16,109 nucleotides of DNA, taken from an uncultured Bacteroidota bacterium. GTDB taxonomy: Bacteria > Bacteroidota > Bacteroidia > Chitinophagales > Chitinophagaceae. Shown piece by piece: positions 1 through 7,271 of this stretch (position 1 is its first letter; the number at the start of each line of letters is the position of its first letter). The notes beneath the pieces are model-generated. The model was given only the letters and a program-made list of their open reading frames with translations. It made no database searches and was not told the DNA's origin. The stretch lies in NCBI GenBank assembly GCA_903944755.1, contig CAJATB010000125.1:1-16109 (forward strand), in the 5' to 3' direction. Position numbers and translations under genes: made by a program.

Positions 1-150
1 CATTTCGGCAATTGTAGCCAAATTAGCCTCGATAGTTTCTAAGGGGATATTAATAGCACCTGGAATATGTTCTGTTTCAAATTCCATTTCACTTCTTACA
101 TCTAGTAGAGTGCCCTTTTTTTCTTTGATGGACTGAATTACGTTTTGCAT
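1..150 (-). CDS. Rhodanese-domain protein, N-terminal part (runs off the left edge)
   Basis: This is the first 50 codons of a leftward gene whose 3' end lies outside the window. The translation begins MQNVIQSIKEKKGTLLDVRS and continues with a glutamate-rich stretch, then HIPGAINIP. The pair 'LLDVRS...E' and 'HIPGAINIP' is the signature of the first half of a rhodanese fold. The family moves sulfane sulfur through a catalytic cysteine, which would lie beyond the edge, so activity cannot be judged here. The lack of a signal peptide and the start directly at the domain suggest a single-domain cytoplasmic protein of about 100 residues. A perfect Crp-type palindrome is centred about 55 bases upstream of the ATG, so the Crp/Fnr regulator encoded just upstream probably controls it. 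The domain is clear; the exact role is unknown. Confidence 0.85.
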   Translation of the reverse strand, partial: MQNVIQSIKEKKGTLLDVRSEMEFETEHIPGAINIPLETIEANLATIAEM

Positions 151-197
151 ATAATTATTTTATAAGTGCAAAAATGGATAAAAGCTTGGGTTAACTT

Positions 198-213
198 TGT
201 GATAATTATCACA
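198..213. promoter_or_regulatory. Perfect Crp-type palindrome (TGTGATAATTATCACA), predicted operator
   Basis: This 16-base sequence is its own reverse complement and matches TGTGA-N6-TCACA, the Crp-family consensus, at every fixed position. It sits in the 78-base gap between the end of the Crp/Fnr gene and the start of the rhodanese gene, both leftward. Its centre is about 55 bases upstream of the rhodanese ATG, which suits an activator site. The palindrome and match are seen directly; binding by the neighbouring regulator is inferred. Confidence 0.75.
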
Positions 214-228
214 TGATCCCATTAAAGG

Positions 229-861
229 TTATTTTTTCACCCATTCGAACGAATTTCGGTTCATTTTTATCCAACCATTGTGTTCCATTTTCTTTAATAA
301 GCGACTAACCACTTCTCTTGAAGTATTCAAATCATTGGCTATTTCTTGGTGTGTTAAGTTTACGCTAGGCCCAAACTGGCTCACTTGCCTTTTAATATAA
401 AATTCTAGGCGTTCATCCATATTCTTAAAGGCAATTTCGTGAATTGTTTTGAGCAATTCTTCATACCTGCTCCTATAAGTTCTTATTACAAAATAGTGCC
501 AACTTTTAAATTCATTTAACCATTTATCCATAAATTCAACAGGGATCGATAAATAGCTAATATCGCTTACAGCCTTTGCTAATACCTGGCTTTTTTCGTG
601 GTGGTAATTACATACCAGTGTTACTGCGCAAGCTTCACCAGGATTTAAATGGTACATAAAATACTCGCCTCCATCTTCGTCTTCTTGATATAGCTTAACG
701 GAACCCTCCACTACCAACATTGCAGATTTTATATTTTGGCCTGGCTTTAACAATACAGTTCCTGCTGTAGCTTCTTTTAATTCGGCATGCTCGATGATGG
801 CGTTGTATAAACCTTCTTCCCAATCGGGGAATATGGTTTTTAGTTGTTCTTTTGCTAACAT
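229..861 (-). CDS. Crp/Fnr-family transcriptional regulator
   Basis: The 210-residue protein has the normal length for the family. Residues about 28-115 form the cyclic-nucleotide-binding-like beta barrel ('VVEGSVKLY', 'LNPGE'), followed by a dimer helix to about 150. A C-terminal winged helix contains 'LTHQEIANDLNTSREVVSRL' (169-188). The recognition helix holds Arg182, Glu183 and Arg187, which line up with Arg180, Glu181 and Arg185 of E. coli Crp, the residues that read TGTGA. The N-terminal cysteine cluster of true Fnr is absent; the only cysteine is Cys84. Oxygen sensing through an Fe-S cluster is therefore unlikely. The usual phosphate-binding Arg-Ser signature of cAMP-binding Crp is not evident either, so the effector is unknown. 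Crp-type palindromes flank the gene (198-213 and 906-921), suggesting autoregulation and control of the adjacent redox genes. Confidence 0.9.
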   Translation of the reverse strand: MLAKEQLKTIFPDWEEGLYNAIIEHAELKEATAGTVLLKPGQNIKSAMLVVEGSVKLYQEDEDGGEYFMYHLNPGEACAVTLVCNYHHEKSQVLAKAVSDISYLSIPVEFMDKWLNEFKSWHYFVIRTYRSRYEELLKTIHEIAFKNMDERLEFYIKRQVSQFGPSVNLTHQEIANDLNTSREVVSRLLKKMEHNGWIKMNRNSFEWVKK

Positions 862-905
862 TGTATGTTTAAATTCTAGTGTGAATATAGTTAATTTACA
901 GCCAA

Positions 906-921
906 TGTAATATATGTCACA
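906..921. promoter_or_regulatory. Degenerate Crp-type palindrome (TGTAATATATGTCACA), predicted operator
   Basis: This matches TGTGA-N6-TCACA at nine of ten fixed positions. It extends symmetrically to AATGT...ACATT (904-923), with eight of ten base pairs self-complementary. Its centre is equidistant (about 52 bases) from the ATG of the leftward Crp/Fnr gene and the ATG of the rightward membrane-protein gene. One site could therefore serve both promoters. Function is inferred from the match, the position and the better copy at 198-213. Confidence 0.6.
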
Positions 922-965
922 TTTTAAAATTTAGTGGTTTCTTACCTTCGTTAAAATATGTAATT

Positions 966-1211
966 ATGCGAAATTTATTGGTAAAAATAGACTGGATTTT
1001 AGTGCCTCGTTTATTGATGGGAGGGGCAATGTGTATTGTAGGTTATCAAACTAGTGATACGGTGTCAGGAGGGTTTGGTTTACTATTCGTTATATACGCT
1101 ATAATTGGTTCGAGGTATAAAATCGGGTGCGGTTATAATGCATGCGGATACACTCCAAAAAGAAAGACGGTAACCGCTAAAGAAACTATAAAGTTTACAG
1201 AAATTAAATAA
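966..1211 (+). CDS. Small two-helix membrane protein (DUF2892/YgaP-tail-like)
   Basis: The 81-residue protein has two hydrophobic segments, about 11-28 and 35-49, joined by a short polar turn. A cytoplasmic-looking tail rich in Lys/Arg/Thr follows. The pattern resembles the DUF2892 membrane family (the membrane part of the YgaP rhodanese), but the assignment is by eye. Immediately after helix 2 comes 'GCGYNACGY', with Cys55 and Cys60 close together, which could form a disulfide or a thiol relay. It lies 6 bases upstream of thioredoxin and is surely cotranscribed with it; a rhodanese gene is nearby. A role in sulfur or thiol redox chemistry at the inner membrane is inferred from this context. 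The start has no Shine-Dalgarno sequence, as is usual for this genome. A Crp-type site lies about 52 bases upstream of the ATG. Confidence 0.75.
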   Translation: MRNLLVKIDWILVPRLLMGGAMCIVGYQTSDTVSGGFGLLFVIYAIIGSRYKIGCGYNACGYTPKRKTVTAKETIKFTEIK

Positions 1212-1217
1212 TAATTT

Positions 1218-1526
1218 ATGGCAAATGTAGAAACCTTTGGAGCAATAATAAAAGGAGAAACACCTGTATTGGTTGACTTTTTTGCAACATGGTGTGGGCC
1301 TTGTAAAATGATGCAACCAATTTTACAACAAGTACATGCTCAATTAGGGGATAAAGTAAGAATTATTAAAATAGACGTTGATAAAAATCAGCAACTCGCG
1401 TCTGAACTAAATGTGTCAAGCGTGCCGACTTTGGCCATTTTTCATAAAGGGGAAATAAAGTGGAGACAGCCAGGTGTTCAGCAAGCTGGTGTATTGGTTG
1501 AACTATTAAAAAAACAGATCAGTTAG
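1218..1526 (+). CDS. trxA: Thioredoxin
   Basis: The 102-residue protein covers exactly one thioredoxin fold. It carries the canonical active site WCGPCK (Cys26 and Cys29), the buried Asp20 of 'VLVDFFA', the cis-proline Pro70 in 'SSVPTLAIF', and a C-terminal glycine turn ('QPGVQQAG'). No signal peptide is present, so it acts in the cytoplasm reducing protein disulfides with electrons from thioredoxin reductase. It starts 6 bases after the small membrane protein. It ends inside a hairpin shared with the convergent VF530-family gene. Because it is paired with a Crp/Fnr regulator and a rhodanese gene, it is probably an accessory, conditionally expressed thioredoxin rather than the main housekeeping copy; that is inference. 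Confidence 0.95.
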   Translation: MANVETFGAIIKGETPVLVDFFATWCGPCKMMQPILQQVHAQLGDKVRIIKIDVDKNQQLASELNVSSVPTLAIFHKGEIKWRQPGVQQAGVLVELLKKQIS

Positions 1527-1550
1527 TTTTTAGTAACTAGTCTGCTTTTT
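1508..1550. terminator. Probable bidirectional terminator between trxA and the VF530 gene
   Basis: A run of seven A (1508-1514) is followed by a stem: left arm 1515-1525 and right arm 1534-1544 (CAGA..AGTTA pairing with TAACT..TCTG, with two central mismatches). A run of five T follows at 1546-1550. Read on either strand it gives a hairpin followed by a U tract. It overlaps the stop codons of both convergent genes. Confidence 0.55.
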
Positions 1551-1785
1551 CACTTTCGGGTTCGGCTTGGTGTCCGGCCATTCTTATGTATAAGTCCTCT
1601 ACCTTTTTTCTTGCCCATGGCATTTTGCGCAAAAACTTTAAACTAGATTTTACTGTTGGGTTGCTTTTAAAGCAATTTATTGGAATATGGTATCCTAAAT
1701 CCTCCCACCCGAAATACTTCACTAGTTCTTTTACAATAAATTCTAGCGTTTTTCCGTGAAGTGGGTCTTTGGAAGCTTGTTGCAT
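1537..1785 (-). CDS. VF530-family (DUF2132) small protein
   Basis: The 82-residue protein is almost entirely the VF530 domain. Characteristic stretches are 'DPLHGKTLEFI', 'LVKYFGWEDLGYHIPINCF', 'NPTVKSSLKFLRKMPWA' and a final 'KVEDLYI'. The family is small, single-domain and structurally related to DNA-binding folds; no biochemical role is firmly known. I chose the ATG at 1785 because the family begins just before 'DPLHGKTLE'. The open frame continues upstream to 1878, but those residues do not look conserved and would overlap the divergent pseudouridine synthase gene. The last residues are acidic and variable. The gene starts 24 bases from the divergent rluE start and converges on thioredoxin. 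Confidence 0.85.
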   Translation of the reverse strand: MQQASKDPLHGKTLEFIVKELVKYFGWEDLGYHIPINCFKSNPTVKSSLKFLRKMPWARKKVEDLYIRMAGHQAEPESEKAD

Positions 1786-1809
1786 ATGCAATATTAAGTA
1801 ATTTGCCGT

Positions 1810-2400
1810 ATGAATGAGCATCGTTACTTTATGGTCAATAAACCGGTAAATATGGTTTCCCAATTTGTAAGTAGCCATTCGGTAAACTTATTAAGTAGTT
1901 TATCCTTTAATTTCCCCGAAGGCACTCATGCAATAGGTAGGTTAGACCAAAATTCGGAAGGCTTACTATTGCTTACTACCAATAAGAAAGTCACCCGTTT
2001 ATTGTTTCAGGGAGCAGTTCCTCATAAACGGACTTATTTAGTGCAAGTAAAAAATAAAGTAGAAGCGGCAACTATTGAAAAATTAGCAAATGGGCTTGCT
2101 ATAAGTGCGGTTTATGGTACAATTTTTACCACCACTCCCTGTGAAGTTGAATTAGTAGAAAAACCACCTAATTTATTTGAAGCAGGTAAACCTTTGCATG
2201 AAAATGTAATTAGTACTTGGTTACTTATTAGTTTAACAGAAGGTAAATTCCATCAGGTACGAAAAATGGTAGCAGCGGTACATCACAAGTGTTTAAGACT
2301 GATTCGCGTGTCTATTGAAGAGTTACAATTAGGGACAATGCAGCCAGGGGAAGTAGTTGAAGTGAATGAGCAATACTTTTTCGAAAAGCTTAAGTTATAG
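1810..2400 (+). CDS. rluE: Pseudouridine synthase of the RsuA/RluE group
   Basis: The 196-residue enzyme isomerises a uridine to pseudouridine in rRNA; E. coli RluE modifies 23S rRNA U2457. It opens at once with the catalytic domain ('RYFMVNKPVNMVSQF', residues 5-19). The catalytic Asp46 lies in 'GRLDQNSEGLLLLT'. The C-terminal 'GKFHQVRKM' motif typical of the RsuA/RluB/E/F group is also present. There is no N-terminal S4 RNA-binding domain, which fits RluE rather than RluB, RluF or RsuA, and the length is close to RluE. The ATG at 1810 directly precedes the conserved region. It starts only 24 bases from the divergent VF530 gene, so the two promoters must overlap each other's leader or coding sequence. 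The target base is inferred from family resemblance. Confidence 0.88.
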   Translation: MNEHRYFMVNKPVNMVSQFVSSHSVNLLSSLSFNFPEGTHAIGRLDQNSEGLLLLTTNKKVTRLLFQGAVPHKRTYLVQVKNKVEAATIEKLANGLAISAVYGTIFTTTPCEVELVEKPPNLFEAGKPLHENVISTWLLISLTEGKFHQVRKMVAAVHHKCLRLIRVSIEELQLGTMQPGEVVEVNEQYFFEKLKL

Positions 2401-2402
2401 GC

Positions 2403-2430
2403 TTGCATTAATAGTATAGTAATGAACAAG
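2403..2430. terminator. Weak hairpin between rluE and hypE
   Basis: In the 38-base gap between convergent genes, CTTGCATTA (2402-2410, first base flexible) can pair with TAATG plus CAAG (2420-2430), separated by a two-base bulge. No clear U tract follows, so this is only a candidate terminator or mRNA end. Confidence 0.3.
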
Positions 2431-2438
2431 TATTGTAA

Positions 2439-3500
2439 CTAACAAATTCTTGGAAGTTGTTCTCCCGTTAAATAATTAACTACTCTTTTACCTCCAATAT
2501 TGCTTTTCATAATCACTTTACCCGGGTGCGTTTTAGTGACTTCGCCAATAATTGAGGCATTTACTCCATTTTCATCCGCTTTTAATTTTTCAAGAAAACT
2601 AGCGGCGATTTCTTTTTTTACAACAGCTAAAAATAAGCCCTCGTTTGCTACATATAAAGGGTCCAGTCCCAACATCTCGCATGCCCCTTCGACAGATTCG
2701 TTTAAGGGAATGAGTTTTTGCTCCAAGTAAAAGCTTAATTGAGTTAATTCAGCTACTTCGTTTAAAACCGACGCTACGCCACCTCTTGTAGGGTCTCTTA
2801 AAAATTTAATGTCATTACCGAATGTTTCAATTAAGGCAAGAATTGTATGCTTTAAATTTGCTGTATCACTTTCTATAGTCGTTTCGAATTCAATACCTTG
2901 CCTTAGGCTCATAATCGCAATGCCATGATTGGCAATATTTCCACTCACAATAACTACATCCCCTTCTTCAATATTATTGTGGTGTATGTTTGCTTTTGGA
3001 TGAATTAGTCCAATGCCTGATGTGTTAATAAATATTTTATCCCCTTTCCCCTTTTCTACCACTTTTGTATCACCAGTCACTATTTTAACATTTGCTTTAT
3101 CAGCTGCATTTTTTATACTAACTAGTACTTCCCAAAATTCATTCATGGTGAAGCCCTCTTCAATGATAAAACCTAGTGACATATATTTTGCTTCTCCACC
3201 ACACATAGCAATATCATTCACTGTTCCGTTTATTGCCAGGTCGCCAATATTTCCTCCAGGGAAGAAGATAGGAGATATGACATAGCTATCGGTGCTAAAT
3301 GCTATTTTGCCATGTAATTCAAAAATGGCTCCGTCATGTTGCTGGTCAAGTAAGTCGTTTTTTAAAATATCGAATACCCCGCTTTGTAAAAACTTATGTG
3401 TTAACAAACCACCACTTCCATGGCCCATAGTAATTACGTCAAAATCAAATTTTGGCATTGGGCATTGTAAGTTCATTTTTATTTTAGTATCGGTTGACAT
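2439..3500 (-). CDS. hypE: Hydrogenase maturation protein HypE (carbamoyl dehydratase)
   Basis: HypE takes a carbamoyl group from HypF onto its C-terminal cysteine and dehydrates it with ATP to a thiocyanate. This is the source of the CN ligands of the [NiFe] site. The 353-residue protein ends in the essential PRIC motif (Cys353). It shows the AIR-synthase/PurM-like ATP-binding features: 'GHGSGG' (26-31), 'FSTDSYV' with Asp71, 'GDLAINGTVNDIAM' (86-99) and 'DPTRGGVASVLNE' (236-248). The length is typical. It is the last gene of the leftward hyp operon, 51 bases after hypD, the widest gap in that operon. It works in the cytoplasm with HypF, then passes cyanide to HypC-HypD. Confidence 0.97.
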   Translation of the reverse strand: MSTDTKIKMNLQCPMPKFDFDVITMGHGSGGLLTHKFLQSGVFDILKNDLLDQQHDGAIFELHGKIAFSTDSYVISPIFFPGGNIGDLAINGTVNDIAMCGGEAKYMSLGFIIEEGFTMNEFWEVLVSIKNAADKANVKIVTGDTKVVEKGKGDKIFINTSGIGLIHPKANIHHNNIEEGDVVIVSGNIANHGIAIMSLRQGIEFETTIESDTANLKHTILALIETFGNDIKFLRDPTRGGVASVLNEVAELTQLSFYLEQKLIPLNESVEGACEMLGLDPLYVANEGLFLAVVKKEIAASFLEKLKADENGVNASIIGEVTKTHPGKVIMKSNIGGKRVVNYLTGEQLPRIC

Positions 3501-3551
3501 AGTAGCAGTTTAAATTTTTTAACAAGCAAATAAAATGTAGAAGATTTTTAT

Positions 3552-4637
3552 TTAAACCCCTGAATAATGGTAATAGGCAGCGCAAGCCCCCTCACTACTA
3601 ACCATTGGCGCACCAAGTGGATGTTCTGGCTTACACTTAGTGCCAAAATTAGGACACTGCTTAGGTTTTTTTAATCCCTTCATAATTTCTCCGCTGATAC
3701 ATTCTTTGTTTTCTTCGGCGAATGGGATATCAATATTAAATTTCACACGCGCATTGTATTGTTTGTACCGTTCGTTAACCTCGTAACCACTTTGTGGAAT
3801 ATTTCCAATACCTCTCCAAACCCGATCACTTACCTCAAATACTTTATGAATAGTATCTTGAGCCATTTTGTTTCCTTCGCGTTGTACACTTCTAGCATAT
3901 TGGTTTTCTACCTTATATTCACCATTTTCTAATTGTTGCACGGCCATTAAAATTCCTTGTAATAAATCAACGGGCTCAAAACCTGTTACTACCATTGGGC
4001 ATTTGTATTTTTCAGCAATTGGGTAGTACTCGTCAATACCCATAATTGTGCAAACATGTCCTGCAGCCAAAAAGGCATCAATTTTATTTTCGTCATCCCC
4101 CAAGATGGCTTCCATAGCAGGAGGTACCAAAACATGAGAGGCCAAAATGCTATAATTATTTATACCCATTTGATCAGCATGTACAACACTTAATGCATTA
4201 GCAGGGGCGGTGGTTTCAAATCCTACAGCAAAAAACACCACCTCCTTTTCGGGATTTAATTTTGCCAATTGAACTGCTTCCAAAGGCGAATATAAAATAC
4301 GAATATCGGCTCCCTCGGCCTTTGCTTCTAACAAGCTTTTTTTACTTCCTGGAACGCGTAACATGTCGCCAAAAGAACAAAGAATTACATTAGGTTGCAT
4401 GGCTAAATAAATGGCTTGGTCAATTACGCTTACGCTAGTAACACAAACAGGGCAGCCTGGCCCATGAACCATGGTTATTTTGGCGGGTAACATTTCCAAA
4501 ATACCATTCTTAACCAAACTGTGTGTTTGTCCGCCACAAATTTCCATTAAGGTCCAAGGCTTAGTTGTGATCCGATGGATTTGTTCAATATAAGAAGTAA
4601 CTAATTCTGGGTCTCTGTATTCTGATAAAAATTTCAT
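3552..4637 (-). CDS. hypD: Hydrogenase maturation protein HypD (Fe-S scaffold for Fe(CN)2CO)
   Basis: HypD forms the HypCD complex on which the Fe(CN)2CO moiety is assembled. The 361-residue protein has the conserved 'EICGGQTHS' (Cys34) and 'HGPGCPVCVTS' (Cys62, Cys65) motifs, which bind iron and support thiol redox. The C-terminal [4Fe-4S] cysteines Cys313, Cys328, Cys335 and Cys352 are in the expected 'GTKC...GACAAYY' context. The length is normal and nothing appears missing. It is 25 bases downstream of hypC, its physical partner, and 51 bases upstream of hypE. Confidence 0.97.
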   Translation of the reverse strand: MKFLSEYRDPELVTSYIEQIHRITTKPWTLMEICGGQTHSLVKNGILEMLPAKITMVHGPGCPVCVTSVSVIDQAIYLAMQPNVILCSFGDMLRVPGSKKSLLEAKAEGADIRILYSPLEAVQLAKLNPEKEVVFFAVGFETTAPANALSVVHADQMGINNYSILASHVLVPPAMEAILGDDENKIDAFLAAGHVCTIMGIDEYYPIAEKYKCPMVVTGFEPVDLLQGILMAVQQLENGEYKVENQYARSVQREGNKMAQDTIHKVFEVSDRVWRGIGNIPQSGYEVNERYKQYNARVKFNIDIPFAEENKECISGEIMKGLKKPKQCPNFGTKCKPEHPLGAPMVSSEGACAAYYHYSGV

Positions 4638-4662
4638 ACACTTAAATTTAGTAGTCGCTTAA

Positions 4663-4920
4663 TTAAATAATGGGTATTTCTAATTCTTCCACTTCTCCCA
4701 TGTCCTTTAAATATTTAAAGGTGAGTTTTGCTTCTTCCTCATCTACAACACCAATAGCAACTCCTACATGTACTAATACATAGTCGTCCACTTTTGCTTC
4801 TGGCACCATAAATAAATTTACTTCCTTTTGAATGCCTCCAAAGGAAACTTTCCCTGTTCTAAATGTTTCATCTAACTGTGCCGTAATGGCTAATAATTTA
4901 CCAGGTATTGCTAAACACAT
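4663..4920 (-). CDS. hypC: Hydrogenase maturation chaperone HypC
   Basis: HypC is a small chaperone that carries the Fe(CN)2CO unit from HypD to the hydrogenase large-subunit precursor. The 85-residue protein starts MCLAIPGKLLAI. Cys2, exposed after removal of Met1, is the essential iron ligand, and His51 in 'VLVHVGVAIG' is the second conserved residue. Only one HypC/HypG/HupF-type gene is in the window, so this copy probably serves the hydrogenase encoded here. It is placed 11 bases after hypF and 25 bases before hypD. Confidence 0.97.
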   Translation of the reverse strand: MCLAIPGKLLAITAQLDETFRTGKVSFGGIQKEVNLFMVPEAKVDDYVLVHVGVAIGVVDEEEAKLTFKYLKDMGEVEELEIPII

Positions 4921-4931
4921 ATAATAGTATT

Positions 4932-7271
4932 TTAAAAATTTATTAATTCTTTCTCTGTAAATAATGAACTCGATTTTCTGTCAATATCAATCTTGTCATT
5001 ATTAACATTGCTTTCATTTAAATAATAAGCAAATTGACCTAATGCAATTCCCTCGTCGTTCGGGCTTACTTGCTTCTGAAAATAGACAACCTTGGGCTGC
5101 TTCATTTTTTCTATAATTAAGTCAACTAGTAACGCATTTTGAAAAACACCCCCACTGAAAGCCAATTGGTTGACTCCGAATTTATCACTTAACAAAGCAA
5201 TTAACTCAACTAAACTATTTATCACTTTTCTAGCAATAAAAGCTTGTTCCTTATGCATTATAATATCTAAAAGCAACTCCTTTATAAATTCATTCCATTG
5301 TATTTGTTCGCCTTCAATTGTAAATGAATAATAAGCTTTATGCGCATAGCTGTTTCGCGCTATTGATTCTAATTTCATTAAGGCTTCTCCTTCAAAACTA
5401 GTTTTACCATTTAGCCCTATTATGCAAGCAATAGCATCTAAAAAACGGCCCATACTACTTGTCGAAACAGCAGCTGTATTTTCTAATACCTGTAAATAGT
5501 ATTGCCATTCCTGCGTGGTAAATTGTTTTCTCATAAACGCTTCTTCATTTAGTTGTTTTAATATACTAAGTGCAGATAAGCGGGGCTCTTTACTCATTTT
5601 GTCCCCTACTAACACAGGGAAATATGCCAAATGCGCTAGTCTAGAAAAATAACCCTCTTTATAACTAAATAATTCCGAACCCCATATTTGACCGTCTTCT
5701 CCGTATCCAGTTCCATCCCAAATGAATCCAAGGACGGATTCCTGTTTGTTCAATAAATTATTTTCAGCTAAAACAGAAGCAAAATGTGCTTTATGATGTT
5801 GAATTTTTATTACAGGCACGTTTAATTTTTCTCCAATTTCTTTTCCAGCAGCAGAAACAAAATAGTTAGGGTGTAAGTCAATAAGTACTTTTTTGGGAAG
5901 GACTTTAAACAATTTTTGAAAGTGCTTAAAAGTGTGGGCATAAGCTTCTTGAGATTCTAAATGGCCTTGGTCTCCTAGGAACTGACTAATATATATATTG
6001 TTATTGACTGAATAAGCAAAAGCGCTCTTTAATTCACCGCCTGTTGCTAGTATATTTTCCTTAACATGGTTAAATGGGTTAGGGTAATAATTTGGAGCTA
6101 ACCCACGGCTTCTTCTCAATATTATTTTTTGTCCCTTTTCCGTGATTTGAATCACACTATCGTCTTGAGGGGCTACTATCACTCGGTCATATGTTAGTAC
6201 TAGGTTGGCAACTTCAAATAAATTTTCTAAAGCAGCAGTGTCTTCGTAAATAATAGGGGCTCCGCTAATATTGCCACTAGTTGCTACTAATGGCCTATTA
6301 ATTTCGGAAGCTATTAAATAAAGTAATGAGGAGCTTGGCAATAGTACACCAAGCTTATCTAATGCTGGTGCAATAATATCGGGTTCAATGCCCGATGCTG
6401 GGTTTTCTCTTAAACTACATAAAACTATTGGGGCAACAATTGAATTTAGTTCCTTGCTTTCCGTAGGGCGAACTATAACATCACCTTTTGCCATTATTTC
6501 ATTTGGATACAATATTGCTAATGGTTTAGTAGGCCTTTTCTTTTTATTTCTTAAAACTTGAATTGCATTTTTATTTGTAGCGTCACAAAGTAAAATATAA
6601 CCACCGGTATTTTTCACTGCAACAGTCTTCCCCGCCTTAATGGCTAATACAACTTCAGGAATAATACTTTCACTGGTATGATGAAGGCAAGAATTAGGCG
6701 TATTGAACAAATGCATTGGTATAGCGCAATGTGGGCACGAATTTGTTTGGCTATAATGTCTCCTGTCTTCTATATTATGGTATTCCTGCTCACAGTTAAC
6801 ACACATGTCCATTTTTTTCATGGTGGTATATTCCCTGTCGTACGGTAAATTTTCAATAATTGAGTAACGTGGTCCGCATTCTAAACAAGTAGTAAATGCG
6901 TAATGATATCTTTTATTGCCAGCTGTTTGAATTTCTTTCTTACAATCCGAGCATATTGAAAAATCGGGGGGAATTATCAGCTCAGGAATGCTTAAGTGTT
7001 CACTTACCAAAATACTAAATTCAACAAATTGTTTATTTTCAATTTGTTTCAATTCAGCATGCGTAATAATAGCATTTGCTGGGGCATCAATAATTAAATT
7101 TTTTAAGAATGCTTCCGCCACTTTTAAAGTTGCATTTATTTCAATATGCACCCCGTTATTGCCATTATTTACGCATCCAGTTAAGTTCATGTTTTTGGCT
7201 ATCCTACATACAAGTGGACGAAAACCCACACCCTGCACAAGGCCTTTAATATGAATATAAAAAGTATGCAT
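4932..7271 (-). CDS. hypF: Carbamoyltransferase HypF
   Basis: HypF uses carbamoyl phosphate and ATP to make carbamoyl-adenylate and transfers the carbamoyl group to HypE Cys353. The 779 residues show all expected domains. There is an acylphosphatase domain with 'VQGVGFRP' (12-19) and two zinc fingers with CxxC pairs at Cys107/110, 129/132, 157/160 and 179/182. A YrdC-like domain runs about 205-395 ('TSGNISGAP', 'RRSRGLAPNYYPNPF'). A Kae1-like carbamoyltransferase domain runs about 405-755, with 'HHKAH' (492-496) and 'SGGVFQNALL'. The last 23 or so residues are a polar, variable tail, and the protein is slightly longer than E. coli HypF. The gene begins at the base after the hypB stop region, so translation of the two is probably coupled. 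Confidence 0.97.
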   Translation of the reverse strand: MHTFYIHIKGLVQGVGFRPLVCRIAKNMNLTGCVNNGNNGVHIEINATLKVAEAFLKNLIIDAPANAIITHAELKQIENKQFVEFSILVSEHLSIPELIIPPDFSICSDCKKEIQTAGNKRYHYAFTTCLECGPRYSIIENLPYDREYTTMKKMDMCVNCEQEYHNIEDRRHYSQTNSCPHCAIPMHLFNTPNSCLHHTSESIIPEVVLAIKAGKTVAVKNTGGYILLCDATNKNAIQVLRNKKKRPTKPLAILYPNEIMAKGDVIVRPTESKELNSIVAPIVLCSLRENPASGIEPDIIAPALDKLGVLLPSSSLLYLIASEINRPLVATSGNISGAPIIYEDTAALENLFEVANLVLTYDRVIVAPQDDSVIQITEKGQKIILRRSRGLAPNYYPNPFNHVKENILATGGELKSAFAYSVNNNIYISQFLGDQGHLESQEAYAHTFKHFQKLFKVLPKKVLIDLHPNYFVSAAGKEIGEKLNVPVIKIQHHKAHFASVLAENNLLNKQESVLGFIWDGTGYGEDGQIWGSELFSYKEGYFSRLAHLAYFPVLVGDKMSKEPRLSALSILKQLNEEAFMRKQFTTQEWQYYLQVLENTAAVSTSSMGRFLDAIACIIGLNGKTSFEGEALMKLESIARNSYAHKAYYSFTIEGEQIQWNEFIKELLLDIIMHKEQAFIARKVINSLVELIALLSDKFGVNQLAFSGGVFQNALLVDLIIEKMKQPKVVYFQKQVSPNDEGIALGQFAYYLNESNVNNDKIDIDRKSSSLFTEKELINF

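Noticed and set aside
1083..1316. Leftward open frame antisense to the membrane protein and thioredoxin
   Set aside because: It covers two well-supported genes on the other strand and its translation is cysteine/tyrosine-rich with no family pattern.
1786..1878. Upstream extension of the VF530-family gene to an earlier ATG
   Set aside because: The added 31 residues do not look like the family and would overlap the start of the divergent rluE gene; the domain begins right after the ATG at 1785.
2500..3513. Several rightward open frames opposite hypE
   Set aside because: They are antisense shadows of a fully recognisable hypE; the translations show no domain.
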